Assembly: GCA_024400305.1 (NCBI GenBank)
Contig: JAKSMX010000014.1
Coordinates: 1 to 64,000, forward strand
Length of the DNA stretch: 64,000 bases
Reading direction: 5' to 3'
DNA from: Bacteroidales bacterium
GTDB lineage: Bacteria > Bacteroidota > Bacteroidia > Bacteroidales > F082
In this document: in pieces, positions 34,227 through 42,511 of the stretch
Layout of the letters: every line of letters begins with the position of its first letter
Position numbering within the stretch: the first letter of the stretch is position 1
The notes under the pieces: model-generated
The model's database searches: none
What the model was told of the DNA's origin: nothing
The model's input: the letters and a program-made list of their open reading frames with translations, nothing else
Made by a program: the position numbers and the translations under genes

Positions 34227-35480
34227 TTAGTGTTTTACGAAAAATTTTTGTGTGACGACATTGTTTTCAAAATCAGTAAGTCTGATGAAATAAAAACCTG
34301 ATTTGAAACCGCTTACATCAATTTCGTTTTCGTATTTTGAACTTAAAATATTTTTGCCTGTCAAATCAAAAATTTCAAAACCCAAAATTTCACCGTCAAT
34401 TTTTAAGATTTCCGAAACAGGGTTTGGATATAATTGTAAATTTTCTTTAACATTTTCGTCAACGGAAAGTTCCGACAAGCCTGCGAGTTCGGCCACCGCC
34501 GCAAGAGTGACGCCAGTGAAGAGCATCGACTGCTCATAGTTATTCAGACTCACGCCGACCACATCGTTGATTGAATGTATGTAAGGCGACATGTGATCAA
34601 CCTCTTCGCTGAGCGAAATCGCTTGATAACCATTGCGATTGAACGATGAATAATCGGTGTCGCCGCTGTTCAGCCATGAATACCACACTCTTGTTTCAGG
34701 ATAATAAACGTTAACCACCTGCTTCATGAATTTGCCGAGAAGCGAATCGCATTTAGTATATAAAAGATTGATAACCATTTCGTTGCCAGGTTCAAGATAG
34801 CCTGTCATGTCGAGGTTTGTGTAAGCGACAATGTCGATGCTGTCGGCGGCGCAGTCTTTCGCGAACTCGCTGCTGCCGCAAAGTCCACATTCTTCGGCAT
34901 TCCACGCAGCATAAATGATAGTGCGTTCAAAATTGTATTTACTTAATATTCTTGCAGTTGCGAGAATCCCTGCAGTACCGGAAGCGTTGTCATCGGCACC
35001 AGGCGAACGAAGTGTGTCAGCGTATGGATCATCATATTCATAAACTTTTACAGTAGAATCGTAATGACCCCCACATATAACATATTCATTCGGATATTTA
35101 GTCCCCTTTTGAACAGCCAAGACATTGGCTGCCGTCTCAAATCCCCATTCATATCCCCAAGTATTTATAGGCTTAAATTGGTGAAGAACAACAGTATCAA
35201 TTCCAAATGATTGAAATTCAGATACTAACCAATCCTGAACTTCATAAATATATGGACCTTTAGCCCGACGGTTGTGGTACGAACAAAGATGGTCAACATC
35301 AGCCTGAAGTTCCTCAACTTTCAAATCTTCAATCATCGCCTGAATTTTTGAATTTGGTTCAGAGATTTCCGGAAAGGTATGATTGTAAAGATGAGGAGGT
35401 AAAATTTTATTAACAATTTGAGCGTCAACAAAGTGTACTGAAACTAAATAAATTATTACAATTGCAAACAATCTTTTCAT
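34227..35480 (-). CDS. M28-family zinc peptidase with T9SS C-terminal sorting domain
   Basis: About 417 residues. Signal peptide LFAIVIIYLVSVHFVDAQ. The M28 aminopeptidase fold (about 90-335) shows the zinc ligands: His-Asp in ICGGHYDSTV, Asp in GADDNASGTAG, the catalytic and ligand Glu pair in WNAEECGLCGS, and Asp in TNLDMTGY; a late His is in VDHMSPY. The C-terminus (about 345-417) is a type A T9SS sorting domain: LQLYPNPVSEILKI, FDLTGKNI, and VTQKFFVKH at the end. It is therefore exported across both membranes by type IX secretion and either anchored or released. The ATG at 35480 is used because the earlier frame start lies in the promoter. Confidence 0.88.
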   Translation of the reverse strand: MKRLFAIVIIYLVSVHFVDAQIVNKILPPHLYNHTFPEISEPNSKIQAMIEDLKVEELQADVDHLCSYHNRRAKGPYIYEVQDWLVSEFQSFGIDTVVLHQFKPINTWGYEWGFETAANVLAVQKGTKYPNEYVICGGHYDSTVKVYEYDDPYADTLRSPGADDNASGTAGILATARILSKYNFERTIIYAAWNAEECGLCGSSEFAKDCAADSIDIVAYTNLDMTGYLEPGNEMVINLLYTKCDSLLGKFMKQVVNVYYPETRVWYSWLNSGDTDYSSFNRNGYQAISLSEEVDHMSPYIHSINDVVGVSLNNYEQSMLFTGVTLAAVAELAGLSELSVDENVKENLQLYPNPVSEILKIDGEILGFEIFDLTGKNILSSKYENEIDVSGFKSGFYFIRLTDFENNVVTQKFFVKH

Positions 35481-35495
35481 GACTATATTTTTTTG

Positions 35496-35520
35496 CAAAA
35501 GTAAAAAAATTTTAACTTTG
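35496..35520. promoter_or_regulatory. Divergent -7 elements of the M28 peptidase and mntP
   Basis: Minus strand TACTTTTG (35496-35503) drives the M28 peptidase gene; plus strand TAACTTTG (35513-35520) drives mntP, 20 nt before its ATG. The two are only 9 bp apart, so polymerase binding at one may affect the other. Confidence 0.65.
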
Positions 35521-35539
35521 CAATTTTAAAAATTTTAAT

Positions 35540-36094
35540 ATGGATTTTCTTACAATATTCGGCATCGGCATAGCACTTTCAATGGATGCGTTTTCAGTTT
35601 CGATCTGTAAAGGATTGGCAACCAATAAATTCTCATTGAAAACAGCAATAATCTGCGGACTTTGGTTTGGTGGTTTTCAGGCACTGATGCCTGTCATCGG
35701 ATATTTTTTTGGAGCGCAGTTCGAGCATTTCATCGTTGCCATCGACCACTGGATTGCATTTGGACTCTTATTATTAATAGGAGCGAACATGATTCGCGAA
35801 GCCGTGAAAGGGGAGGAGTCGGAATCCTCCGACTCGACGACAGCTTTTAAGACGATGTTCATGCTCGCCGTCGCCACAAGCATTGACGCTTTGGCTGTCG
35901 GAGTGTCGTTCGCATTCCTGCAAGTCAACATCTGGATTTCAGTTCTTATCATCGGTGTCACGACTTTCGTCTTCAGCTTCGGCGGTGTCGCAATCGGAAA
36001 CTTTTTCGGGGCGCGTTATTCAAAACCAGCGGAAATCACAGGAGGCGTGATTCTTATTCTGCTCGGCACAAAAATACTTTTAGAACACCTTTGA
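35540..36094 (+). CDS. mntP: Manganese efflux pump MntP
   Basis: A 184-residue inner-membrane protein with six predicted helices in two homologous halves, which exports Mn2+. The conserved acidic residues sit in repeated motifs: ALSMDAFSVSICKGL (helix 1, about residues 13-27) and ATSIDALAVGVSF (about 112-124). Full length for the family. It has its own promoter and no visible yybP-ykoY-type manganese riboswitch; the leader is too short to hold one. The gap after it is the long AT-rich spacer 36095-36486. Confidence 0.93.
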   Translation: MDFLTIFGIGIALSMDAFSVSICKGLATNKFSLKTAIICGLWFGGFQALMPVIGYFFGAQFEHFIVAIDHWIAFGLLLLIGANMIREAVKGEESESSDSTTAFKTMFMLAVATSIDALAVGVSFAFLQVNIWISVLIIGVTTFVFSFGGVAIGNFFGARYSKPAEITGGVILILLGTKILLEHL

Positions 36095-36486
36095 GTTATC
36101 TGATTTTTTTTTTGATTTAAAATAATAAAAACAAATAAAAAATTGGCATTAATAAGTCTTTGTTGATAACTCTACAATGGCTTGAAAACCAAACCGATGA
36201 ATTGTTGAAAACTGTTGAAAAAACCTGTTAAATGCAAGATAATAACTTTTCAAAACTTTTAAATTTTCAAAGAATTCAACACTTTTTGAAAGTTGTGAAT
36301 TTTTATCAATAAAGTTATGAACAATTTTAAAGTTTGTTTGTTGAAAAAAAACAATTGTTGATTGTCAAAAAGTTATAAAATCATAAAAAAAAATTAAATT
36401 TATAACTTATTCAAAATTAGAGAAAAAGGAGTGGCGGCGTTTTGAAATTTTTTCTACTTTTGTAAAAATTTTTCAACATTTGTTTT
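36095..36486. other. AT-rich spacer with DnaA-box-like words
   Basis: A 392-nt gene-free stretch of very low GC. It contains TGTTGATAA (36161-36169), whose complement TTATCAACA differs from the DnaA-box TTATCCACA at one position. TGTTGAAAA occurs at 36203, 36213 and 36339, and TTTTTCAACA at 36469. The cluster resembles AT-rich origin regions, but such words are also expected in very AT-rich DNA and dnaA is not in the window. The end of the spacer holds the rpiB promoter. Confidence 0.3.
36455..36462 (+). promoter_or_regulatory. -7 promoter element of rpiB
   Basis: TACTTTTG (TAnnTTTG), 24 nt before the rpiB ATG. Confidence 0.6.
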
Positions 36487-36921
36487 ATGAAACAGATTAT
36501 TCCTATAGCATCAGATCACGGTGGCTTCGCAATGAAGCGGTATATTATTGAAAGACTGAAAGATAGCGGCTATGAAGTGAAGGATTACGGCTGCTATTCG
36601 GATGAGAGTGTGGATTATCCTGACATGATACATCCTTTGGCAAAAGACATCGAAAATGGTGAATATCCGCTCGGAATAATACTTTGCGGAAGCGGAAACG
36701 GTGCGCAGATGACGGCGAATCATCATCACAACGTACGTGCGGCTCTTTGCTGGAACGTCGAACTCGGAAAATTGGCACGTCAGCACAACAACGCAAATAT
36801 ACTTTCTTTGCCGGGCCGCTTCATCAGCAACGAACTCGGATGGGAGATAGCACAGGCTTTCCTGACGACTGGTTTTGAAGGCGGACGACATGAAAGAAGG
36901 GTTGAGAAGATTGAAGTTTAG
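36487..36921 (+). CDS. rpiB: Ribose-5-phosphate isomerase B
   Basis: A 144-residue cytoplasmic enzyme of the RpiB/LacAB family, interconverting ribose 5-phosphate and ribulose 5-phosphate in the pentose phosphate pathway. Family features: IASDHGGFAMKRYI (about 7-20, with the Asp-His of the phosphate/catalytic region), DYPDMIHPLAKDI, the catalytic Cys in LCGSGNGAQMTANHHHNVRAALCW (the family usually has CGTGxGMxxAAN), and NILSLPGRFI. The Thr-to-Ser change in CGSGNG is common in Bacteroidota. It may alternatively act on allose 6-phosphate. It has its own promoter and a repeat-like tail (about 36920-36970). Confidence 0.93.
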   Translation: MKQIIPIASDHGGFAMKRYIIERLKDSGYEVKDYGCYSDESVDYPDMIHPLAKDIENGEYPLGIILCGSGNGAQMTANHHHNVRAALCWNVELGKLARQHNNANILSLPGRFISNELGWEIAQAFLTTGFEGGRHERRVEKIEV

Positions 36922-37036
36922 TTGTTAGTTATTAGTTGTTAGTTTTTAGTGATTTGTGATGAGAGTGGGGGATAGGTAAAAATAATAAATTTGTAAACAA
37001 AAATTATAAAAAAATTAAAGATTAAACATCAATAGT

Positions 37037-38389
37037 ATGGCTGAAAGTTCGGTTTTCAAGCAAAACGTTGACCGTGTTGTAAATGATACGGATTTCCTTC
37101 GCAAGATGGAGGCGCGTTACGACTTTTTCAGGATGGTCGCAAAAAACCGCGCAAGTCATTACTCTGATTTTGAACTTGAAAAGTCAAGGGCTTTCAACAT
37201 CCGCAACAAGACCTTCAGAAACTACGACAAACTTTTAGTTGATTTTGAAACCAACTGCGTTGCCAACGGGGTTGTAGTGAAGTGGGCGAGGGACGCAGAG
37301 GAAGCAAAACAGATGATTTATGAAATCATCAGTGAGGAAAAGGCGAAGAACATTATAAAGACAAAGAATAATGTCGCTGAGGAGATAGGTCTGCTTTCTT
37401 ATTTGGAAATGAAGAAAGTGAGCGTAACTGAAACAGATTCAGGCGATTTCATTTGCTATGCCGAAAACGAACGTCCTTCCGACCCGCAGCATCCGGCTGC
37501 GCATCTTACTTGTAACGAGATTTCAGAACGTTTTACCGAGAAATTTTCCGTGCAGGAGAACCTGAATCCGAAACAACTTATGACAGTTGTGCGTAAAATA
37601 TTGAAAGACAAATATTTGAATGCAGACTTTGCCATTACTGGAGCAAATTTCATAACTTCCGACACAGGCAGTATTGTCTTTTCGGAAAACGAAGGAAATG
37701 TGTTGAAATCAATCGCTTCTGCAAAAAAACACATTGTTTTGACCGGTATTGACAAATTGGTGACTTCACTTGAAGATATTTCAACATTGATGCCGCTGTC
37801 GTCCATTTTTGAAGTTTCAAAGAACAGAGTGTCAGCGGTTTACTCGATTGTAAACAAACCTGATTTCTTGATTTTGGTTGACAACGGACGCTCGGATATT
37901 CTCGAAAAAGAGTATCAGCGGCAGATTTTCACATGTATTGAGTGCGGCGCATGTAACAGTGTCTGCCCTGTTTTCAACACAATAGGCGGACATGTTTATG
38001 AGATGCCGGTTCCGGGACCTGTCGGGACGATAACCAATCCTATTGTTGAAGGTTTTGAAAAGGCCTCGCATTTCGCGACACTCTGTACATCATGTCATCA
38101 ATGTGATGATATTTGTCCGGTCAACATAAAGATAAGCGATTTGATTCTACGCAACAGAATGGACGTCGTCAGAGAAAACGATTCGTTGATTGATGAGAGA
38201 AATATTTTCAATTTCATGATAAAAAAAGTTGAAAACAGAAAGGCAATGGATAAGAACAATATTATTATCAACTTGCAATACAAGCAGTTGATGAAGAAAA
38301 ACTGGGGTTTGAAACGTGCTGTTCCTGTTTTTGCGGAAAAGACTTTTTCACAACTTTGGAAAGAAGCGAATGGTATTAAAGAAAAATAA
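37037..38389 (+). CDS. LutB-like lactate utilization iron-sulfur protein
   Basis: A 450-residue protein with a LUD domain (about 70-290) and two 4Fe-4S clusters in the ferredoxin-like C-terminal part: CIECGACNSVCPVFN (about 300-314) and CTSCHQCDDICPVN (about 351-364). LutB works with LutA and LutC in oxidation of L-lactate to pyruvate. Neither partner gene flanks it here: upstream is rpiB and downstream a PNGase F-like gene. Either the partners are elsewhere or the protein has a different electron-transfer role. C-terminal region after residue 380 matches the family's short tail (VENRKAMDKNN). Confidence 0.82.
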   Translation: MAESSVFKQNVDRVVNDTDFLRKMEARYDFFRMVAKNRASHYSDFELEKSRAFNIRNKTFRNYDKLLVDFETNCVANGVVVKWARDAEEAKQMIYEIISEEKAKNIIKTKNNVAEEIGLLSYLEMKKVSVTETDSGDFICYAENERPSDPQHPAAHLTCNEISERFTEKFSVQENLNPKQLMTVVRKILKDKYLNADFAITGANFITSDTGSIVFSENEGNVLKSIASAKKHIVLTGIDKLVTSLEDISTLMPLSSIFEVSKNRVSAVYSIVNKPDFLILVDNGRSDILEKEYQRQIFTCIECGACNSVCPVFNTIGGHVYEMPVPGPVGTITNPIVEGFEKASHFATLCTSCHQCDDICPVNIKISDLILRNRMDVVRENDSLIDERNIFNFMIKKVENRKAMDKNNIIINLQYKQLMKKNWGLKRAVPVFAEKTFSQLWKEANGIKEK

Positions 38390-38407
38390 TCACAAAAAAA
38401 TCAAACA

Positions 38408-40993
38408 ATGAAAAAATTACCTTTATTCTTGCTTATTGCGCTCACAAGTCTGGGACTTTTTGCGCAGGTTGAGATTACAGACGATTTCAACAGTTACACA
38501 GAAGGCACTTTCAACGGCCAGGGCGGTTGGAAAGCCGTGAAACACAGTGCCGGCGGCGGCGTGCTGAAAATAGAATATGTAGGCGGCGACGGCACCACAA
38601 CGCCTGACGAGACCCTCGGCGTATTCTTCGATGCCGCCAATACAAACTATGGTGAGATTGCCACACACAAAGCCACAAACGGCTGGAATTTCGATTTCTC
38701 ACAGGGTGGAACAATCGAGATTGAAATTGACATGTATCGTAACTATTGGGGAACGGTGTTCGGTGTCGGCTACGACGCTGACGGCGACGGCTCGGTGCTT
38801 CCTCCGATGAGTTATGAGACGACGAAACCTAATCCTAACCTTCCTACCCAGGACGGCGGCATCTGGTTCACGACAACATACAACAATACCAACGATGACC
38901 GTTTCATCAACGGCATAGTGTTGCCTGACAACACCTTGGCTGTTGATTACGATTACGATTATGATGGATGGATGCGCTGGAAAATGATGATTGACCTCGA
39001 AGCCAACAACGGTCAGGGCAGTGTTTCGATGTTCATCGATCCGGAATGTTCAGGCGAATTTCAGCCGGTTCCTGAAATTCAGGGTGTCAACTGCGGACTT
39101 ACTCCAGGTTCAGGCGACCGCTTCGATCCTGCGATGTGGGACGGCGTGTTCTTCCTCAACAGCAGCCATGCAGGTTACGACAACTTCGTACTTCGTACGA
39201 TCCCAGCCGGACTTGCTTCACAGTTTATTGATTTTCAGGCGATTTCAGACCAACTGACATCAGCTGCCCCAATACAGCTCAACGCAACCGCCTCATCAGG
39301 ACTTCCTGTTAGCTTTGAAGTCGTTTCAGGTCCTGCTTCAGTCAACGGAAACACATTGACACTCAACGGCACTTCAGGCGTGGTGAAAGTGAAGGCTGTT
39401 CAAGAAGGCGACGCAAACTGGCAGCCGGCTCCGTCAGTAACACGTACATTCGAAGTTGTTGATCCGGATGCTTACACTCCGGAAATAACAATCCGCCGTC
39501 CGTACGAAGGAACAATGGTCTATGCGCCTACGTTGAACGATCCTGTCCTTCTTGTGTTGAGCGCATATATAGAACACGGTGATGCCATCAAATTTGAAGA
39601 TGTGAAATGTACAATCAACGGTGAGGAATTACAACTTGAAACAGCTTATCCTGACGACCCGTCAAACGGTTATTGGTACACGACATGGATTCCGACGGCT
39701 TACGGCAGCTTTGACATGACAGCTTCAATCACACAGAGCGGAGGAAAGACAACAACTGCAAATAATTCATTTACAGTAACTAACGAATTTAATAATATTG
39801 AAGTGACTGCATTTAACGGCGACCTCGTGGTGACACCGAATCAGCAGACAAACACAGCTGAATATGTGTTTCCTTCTCACGTCAACGCCTTCAACGACAT
39901 CAGGCTGAACTATCAGCATCAGTGTGTTGGCGGCTGCGACCCGTACGACCGCGTCGGTTACTGCCGCGTGAAGAATTACCGCGGCGAATGGGTTGAACTC
40001 TTCCGTTACATCGCTCCATTCGGCGTGGAATGCGATGCCGACCTCGATGTCACAGATTATACGACGGTGCTTCAGGGACTCGTTGAGTTTGAACTCTATT
40101 TCCAAACATGGAACGGCAACGGCTACGCTCCTATCGCAACTTTCAGTTATACAAAAGGAACTCCTGAATATAAATACGTTGATATGAACGAGTTGTGGTT
40201 TGGCATATACGATTTCGGTGATTATGCAAATCAGCAGCCTGTTCCTGAAATCAATTACACATTCCCTGAAGGAACACAGAAGGCGCATTTGAAGGTTATC
40301 ACTACAGGTCATAACTGGAGCAGCGGCACTAACGGCGCATACAACACTGACAATGCGGCTGAATTCAGCAATAACACACACCACGTTTTCGTCAACGGAA
40401 CAAAGAAATATGACCAACACAACTGGTTGACGTGCAATCCTAACCCTTACGGATGCCAACCGCAGAACGGCACTTGGACATACGAGCGTTCAGGATGGTG
40501 CCCTGGTTCAATGGGTATGGTCTGGGATTTCGACCTCAGCGAATATGTCGGCAATGGAAACGCAAACATTTTCTATCAGTTAGACCCGACATACATTGAC
40601 CAGTGCCACCCGAATTATCCCGACTGTGTGAACGGTCAGAACAACTGCCCTAATTGCAGTGCCGCCGATAACCCGATATTGAGACTTTCAGGTGCCGTCG
40701 TCAGCTACAGCAACAGCATCGCGGTTATTGACGATGTTCCTACCTTGATTGACCACAGCGATTCGTTTGATGTCAGCATGAAACCGAATCCTGCAAAATC
40801 AACGTTAAGACTTTCAACGAATTACGATAAGGGCCGTATCTGCTGCCACATCTTGAACATGCAGGGTCAGGAAGTCCGCAACTTCGTGTTTGAAGGCGAG
40901 ACGACAATCGACATCGAAGACCTTCCTTCAGGTGTCTATATGGTCAACTTCATCGGCGGACAGCTTGTGACAAGAAAGTTCGTCAAAGAGTAG
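38408..40993 (+). CDS. T9SS-exported peptide-N-glycosidase F-like protein
   Basis: An 861-residue secreted protein. Signal peptide to about residue 20 (LFLLIALTSLGLFAQ). Next come a LamG-like beta domain (about 24-280), two Ig-like domains (about 285-355 and 360-460), then a region matching PNGase F, which cleaves N-glycans from Asn (about 462-785). Matches include CVGGCDPYDRVGYCRVKN, GEWVELFRYIAPFG, GTPEYKYVDMNELW, THHVFVNG and ERSGWCPGSM. Of the three catalytic acids of PNGase F, the Asp60 and Glu206 equivalents are present (Asp514, Glu652), but Glu118 is Gln566 (YFQTW for YTETW). The disulfide pair near Asp60 and the Trp-Cys-Pro-Gly region are kept. The C-terminus (about 795-861) is a type A T9SS sorting domain. 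It may release N-glycans from host glycoproteins. Confidence 0.82.
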   Translation: MKKLPLFLLIALTSLGLFAQVEITDDFNSYTEGTFNGQGGWKAVKHSAGGGVLKIEYVGGDGTTTPDETLGVFFDAANTNYGEIATHKATNGWNFDFSQGGTIEIEIDMYRNYWGTVFGVGYDADGDGSVLPPMSYETTKPNPNLPTQDGGIWFTTTYNNTNDDRFINGIVLPDNTLAVDYDYDYDGWMRWKMMIDLEANNGQGSVSMFIDPECSGEFQPVPEIQGVNCGLTPGSGDRFDPAMWDGVFFLNSSHAGYDNFVLRTIPAGLASQFIDFQAISDQLTSAAPIQLNATASSGLPVSFEVVSGPASVNGNTLTLNGTSGVVKVKAVQEGDANWQPAPSVTRTFEVVDPDAYTPEITIRRPYEGTMVYAPTLNDPVLLVLSAYIEHGDAIKFEDVKCTINGEELQLETAYPDDPSNGYWYTTWIPTAYGSFDMTASITQSGGKTTTANNSFTVTNEFNNIEVTAFNGDLVVTPNQQTNTAEYVFPSHVNAFNDIRLNYQHQCVGGCDPYDRVGYCRVKNYRGEWVELFRYIAPFGVECDADLDVTDYTTVLQGLVEFELYFQTWNGNGYAPIATFSYTKGTPEYKYVDMNELWFGIYDFGDYANQQPVPEINYTFPEGTQKAHLKVITTGHNWSSGTNGAYNTDNAAEFSNNTHHVFVNGTKKYDQHNWLTCNPNPYGCQPQNGTWTYERSGWCPGSMGMVWDFDLSEYVGNGNANIFYQLDPTYIDQCHPNYPDCVNGQNNCPNCSAADNPILRLSGAVVSYSNSIAVIDDVPTLIDHSDSFDVSMKPNPAKSTLRLSTNYDKGRICCHILNMQGQEVRNFVFEGETTIDIEDLPSGVYMVNFIGGQLVTRKFVKE

Positions 40994-41024
40994 AAAGTTA
41001 ATAAAGTTATAAAGGTAAAAAGTG

Positions 41025-41068
41025 GGCTGACGCAAGATGGTTTATATCAACCGCGTCAGCCTTTTTTT
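41025..41068 (+). terminator. Rho-independent terminator after the PNGase F-like gene
   Basis: GGCTGACGC (41025-41033) pairs with GCGTCAGCC (41053-41061), with an extra inner GGTT/AACC pair, followed by seven T residues. Confidence 0.85.
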
Positions 41069-41152
41069 ATTTTTTGAACCACTTGCTTTTGTCAATTAAT
41101 TTTGGCTTTTAAAAATTGAAAACATTTTTCGTGAAGGTTTAAAAAATATTGC

Positions 41153-41160
41153 TATATTTG
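41153..41160 (+). promoter_or_regulatory. -7 promoter element of the kinase-like gene
   Basis: TATATTTG (TAnnTTTG), 12 nt before the ATG at 41173. The surrounding sequence (ATTGCTATATTTGCA) is repeated almost exactly at 42037-42051. Confidence 0.65.
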
Positions 41161-41172
41161 CATTAAAAAAAT

Positions 41173-41985
41173 ATGACGAAAGAAGACTTTTGGACATCTG
41201 TTGAGAATATCATTGCTGACGGTTTCAGGCTCGAAGGTCTTGAAAAACTTGAATATTATGCCGACAAATTCATCAGAAACCAGCTTATTTATAAACGATT
41301 TTCACCGTTCGAGCAGCATGGCTGCGCAGATGGAGGCGTTATCCATGTCGTTGCATCCCTACTCTCGGGAGCAGAAGTTGGAACAGATAAACTCACTGCA
41401 TCAGAAGGGAGTTTCAAAAGAGAGCAACAATGTGGAAAGATCCAAGAAAACCGCATAGAACTTTGGTCTAAGAAAAATAGTTATTGGATTGATAATGTTG
41501 ATGAAACCATATCAAAAACATTTGGCAGTTATATAGCTGAAGGCGGTGAAGCTCGTGTTTATGACCATGGTAATACCATAATCAAAACCATTGGTCTTGA
41601 TTATTTTGTGCAGCCGGTGCTTGCATTAGACAGAATCAGCCTACACAATGCTTATTTCCCAGAGACGAAAATGACGGTGCTTGGCTTCGGCAGAACCAGT
41701 GACGGTGATTTTAAGATTATCGTGGAACAGACATTCATTCAAGGTGAGAGAATGGAAGATGCTGAAATTGATAAATATGCCAAGTCTTTGGGTTTCAATC
41801 TGATAAATTCTAAAAACTGGACGTATGCCACACCTGAAATTTATTTGAGTGATCTTCATGATGAAAATGTGATTAAATCGAAAAAAGGAAACATTTTTGT
41901 GGTTGACTGTGACATCAGGATTAACACGCCCGAGCTGAAATGCGGCGGAGTGCGCAGTCTGACAAACGAAGTGTATTTCCTTTAA
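41173..41985 (+). CDS. Stand-alone polyvalent-protein-type kinase
   Basis: A 270-residue protein. Its N-terminal 100 residues contain a segment (FSPFEQHGCADGGVIHVVAS, about 42-61) common in gut Bacteroidota orphan proteins. From about 115 to 262 it matches the kinase domain found in phage/plasmid polyvalent proteins: a glycine-containing start (IAEGGEARVYDHGNTIIKTI), an ATP-site hinge-like IIVEQTFIQGERM, the catalytic loop LSDLHDENVIKSKKGNIFVVD (Asp...Asn) and the following DCDIRIN. The target is unknown. It is the first gene of the accessory island and has its own promoter. Polyvalent proteins are normally large mobile-element proteins, so a short independent version may be a remnant or a defence/conflict protein. 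Confidence 0.7.
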   Translation: MTKEDFWTSVENIIADGFRLEGLEKLEYYADKFIRNQLIYKRFSPFEQHGCADGGVIHVVASLLSGAEVGTDKLTASEGSFKREQQCGKIQENRIELWSKKNSYWIDNVDETISKTFGSYIAEGGEARVYDHGNTIIKTIGLDYFVQPVLALDRISLHNAYFPETKMTVLGFGRTSDGDFKIIVEQTFIQGERMEDAEIDKYAKSLGFNLINSKNWTYATPEIYLSDLHDENVIKSKKGNIFVVDCDIRINTPELKCGGVRSLTNEVYFL

Positions 41986-42041
41986 ATAAAAAGACGAATT
42001 TTTTTGAGAATCAATTTTGAAAATATATTAAAAAACATTGC

Positions 42042-42049
42042 TATATTTG
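42042..42049 (+). promoter_or_regulatory. Promoter of the 42.1-kb hairpin transcript
   Basis: TATATTTG (TAnnTTTG) at 42042-42049 with TTTTG at 42015-42019, 22 nt upstream, a fair fit to the Bacteroidota -33/-7 pair. The transcript would run into the hairpin at 42121-42241 and contains no good ORF before it. The element and its flanks duplicate those of the kinase-like gene. Confidence 0.6.
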
Positions 42050-42120
42050 CAGCGAAAAAATAGGGATCAAGAAATAGAGAATTTAAAAAATAAAGACATA
42101 TAAATAAGGCGTTTTCGCTT

Positions 42121-42241
42121 TTCTTGGCTTACGGAAATCTGGTAAATTTCAAAGTTTAATGCAAAAGAAAGTGGAAATGCTTGCGGTTTTACCGTGAGCT
42201 TTCTTGTTTGCATTAAAGGTTTACCAGAGCCTCCGTAAGAA
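42121..42241 (+). ncRNA. Candidate structured RNA: 121-nt long imperfect hairpin
   Basis: Nested inverted arms fold nearly all of this segment into one rod. CTTACGGA (42128-42135) pairs with TCCGTAAG (42232-42239). TCTGGTAAA (42138-42146) pairs with TTTACCAGA (42220-42228). TTTAATGCAAA (42155-42165) pairs with TTTGCATTAAA (42207-42217). GCTTGCGGT (42179-42187) pairs with ACCGTGAGC (42191-42199). Several pairs are G-U when read on the plus strand and mismatches on the minus strand, so the plus strand is the RNA. It has a promoter at 42042. A short stem (GAAAC/GTTTC) with a T-run near 42257-42262 may end it. No known RNA class is recognised. Confidence 0.6.
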
Positions 42242-42511
42242 ACAAAAAGTTTCACGGTTTTTTATTGTCATTTTGAAAAATTGGAATTATTCTCACGTAA
42301 TACAACTTTTACATTGCTTTTGAGAAAGACACTTAGCAACAAAATGATAGTAATTGAAAGATAGTAAAAGATAAAAGATAAGAACAACACTGATAATATA
42401 ATTTGGAATAACGCAGAGAATGTCTCGGTTAGAAAAATTAATCTTGAAAAATCGCGTAAATATCCAAAACCTATTTGTGATTTACGTACATATTCAAATC
42501 TCAAGGAAGAA

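Noticed and set aside
42268..42504. 78-codon hydrophobic frame on the minus strand
   Set aside because: Lies antisense to the plausible 5' part of the 42512 gene and has no promoter; hydrophobicity comes from A/T-rich antisense.
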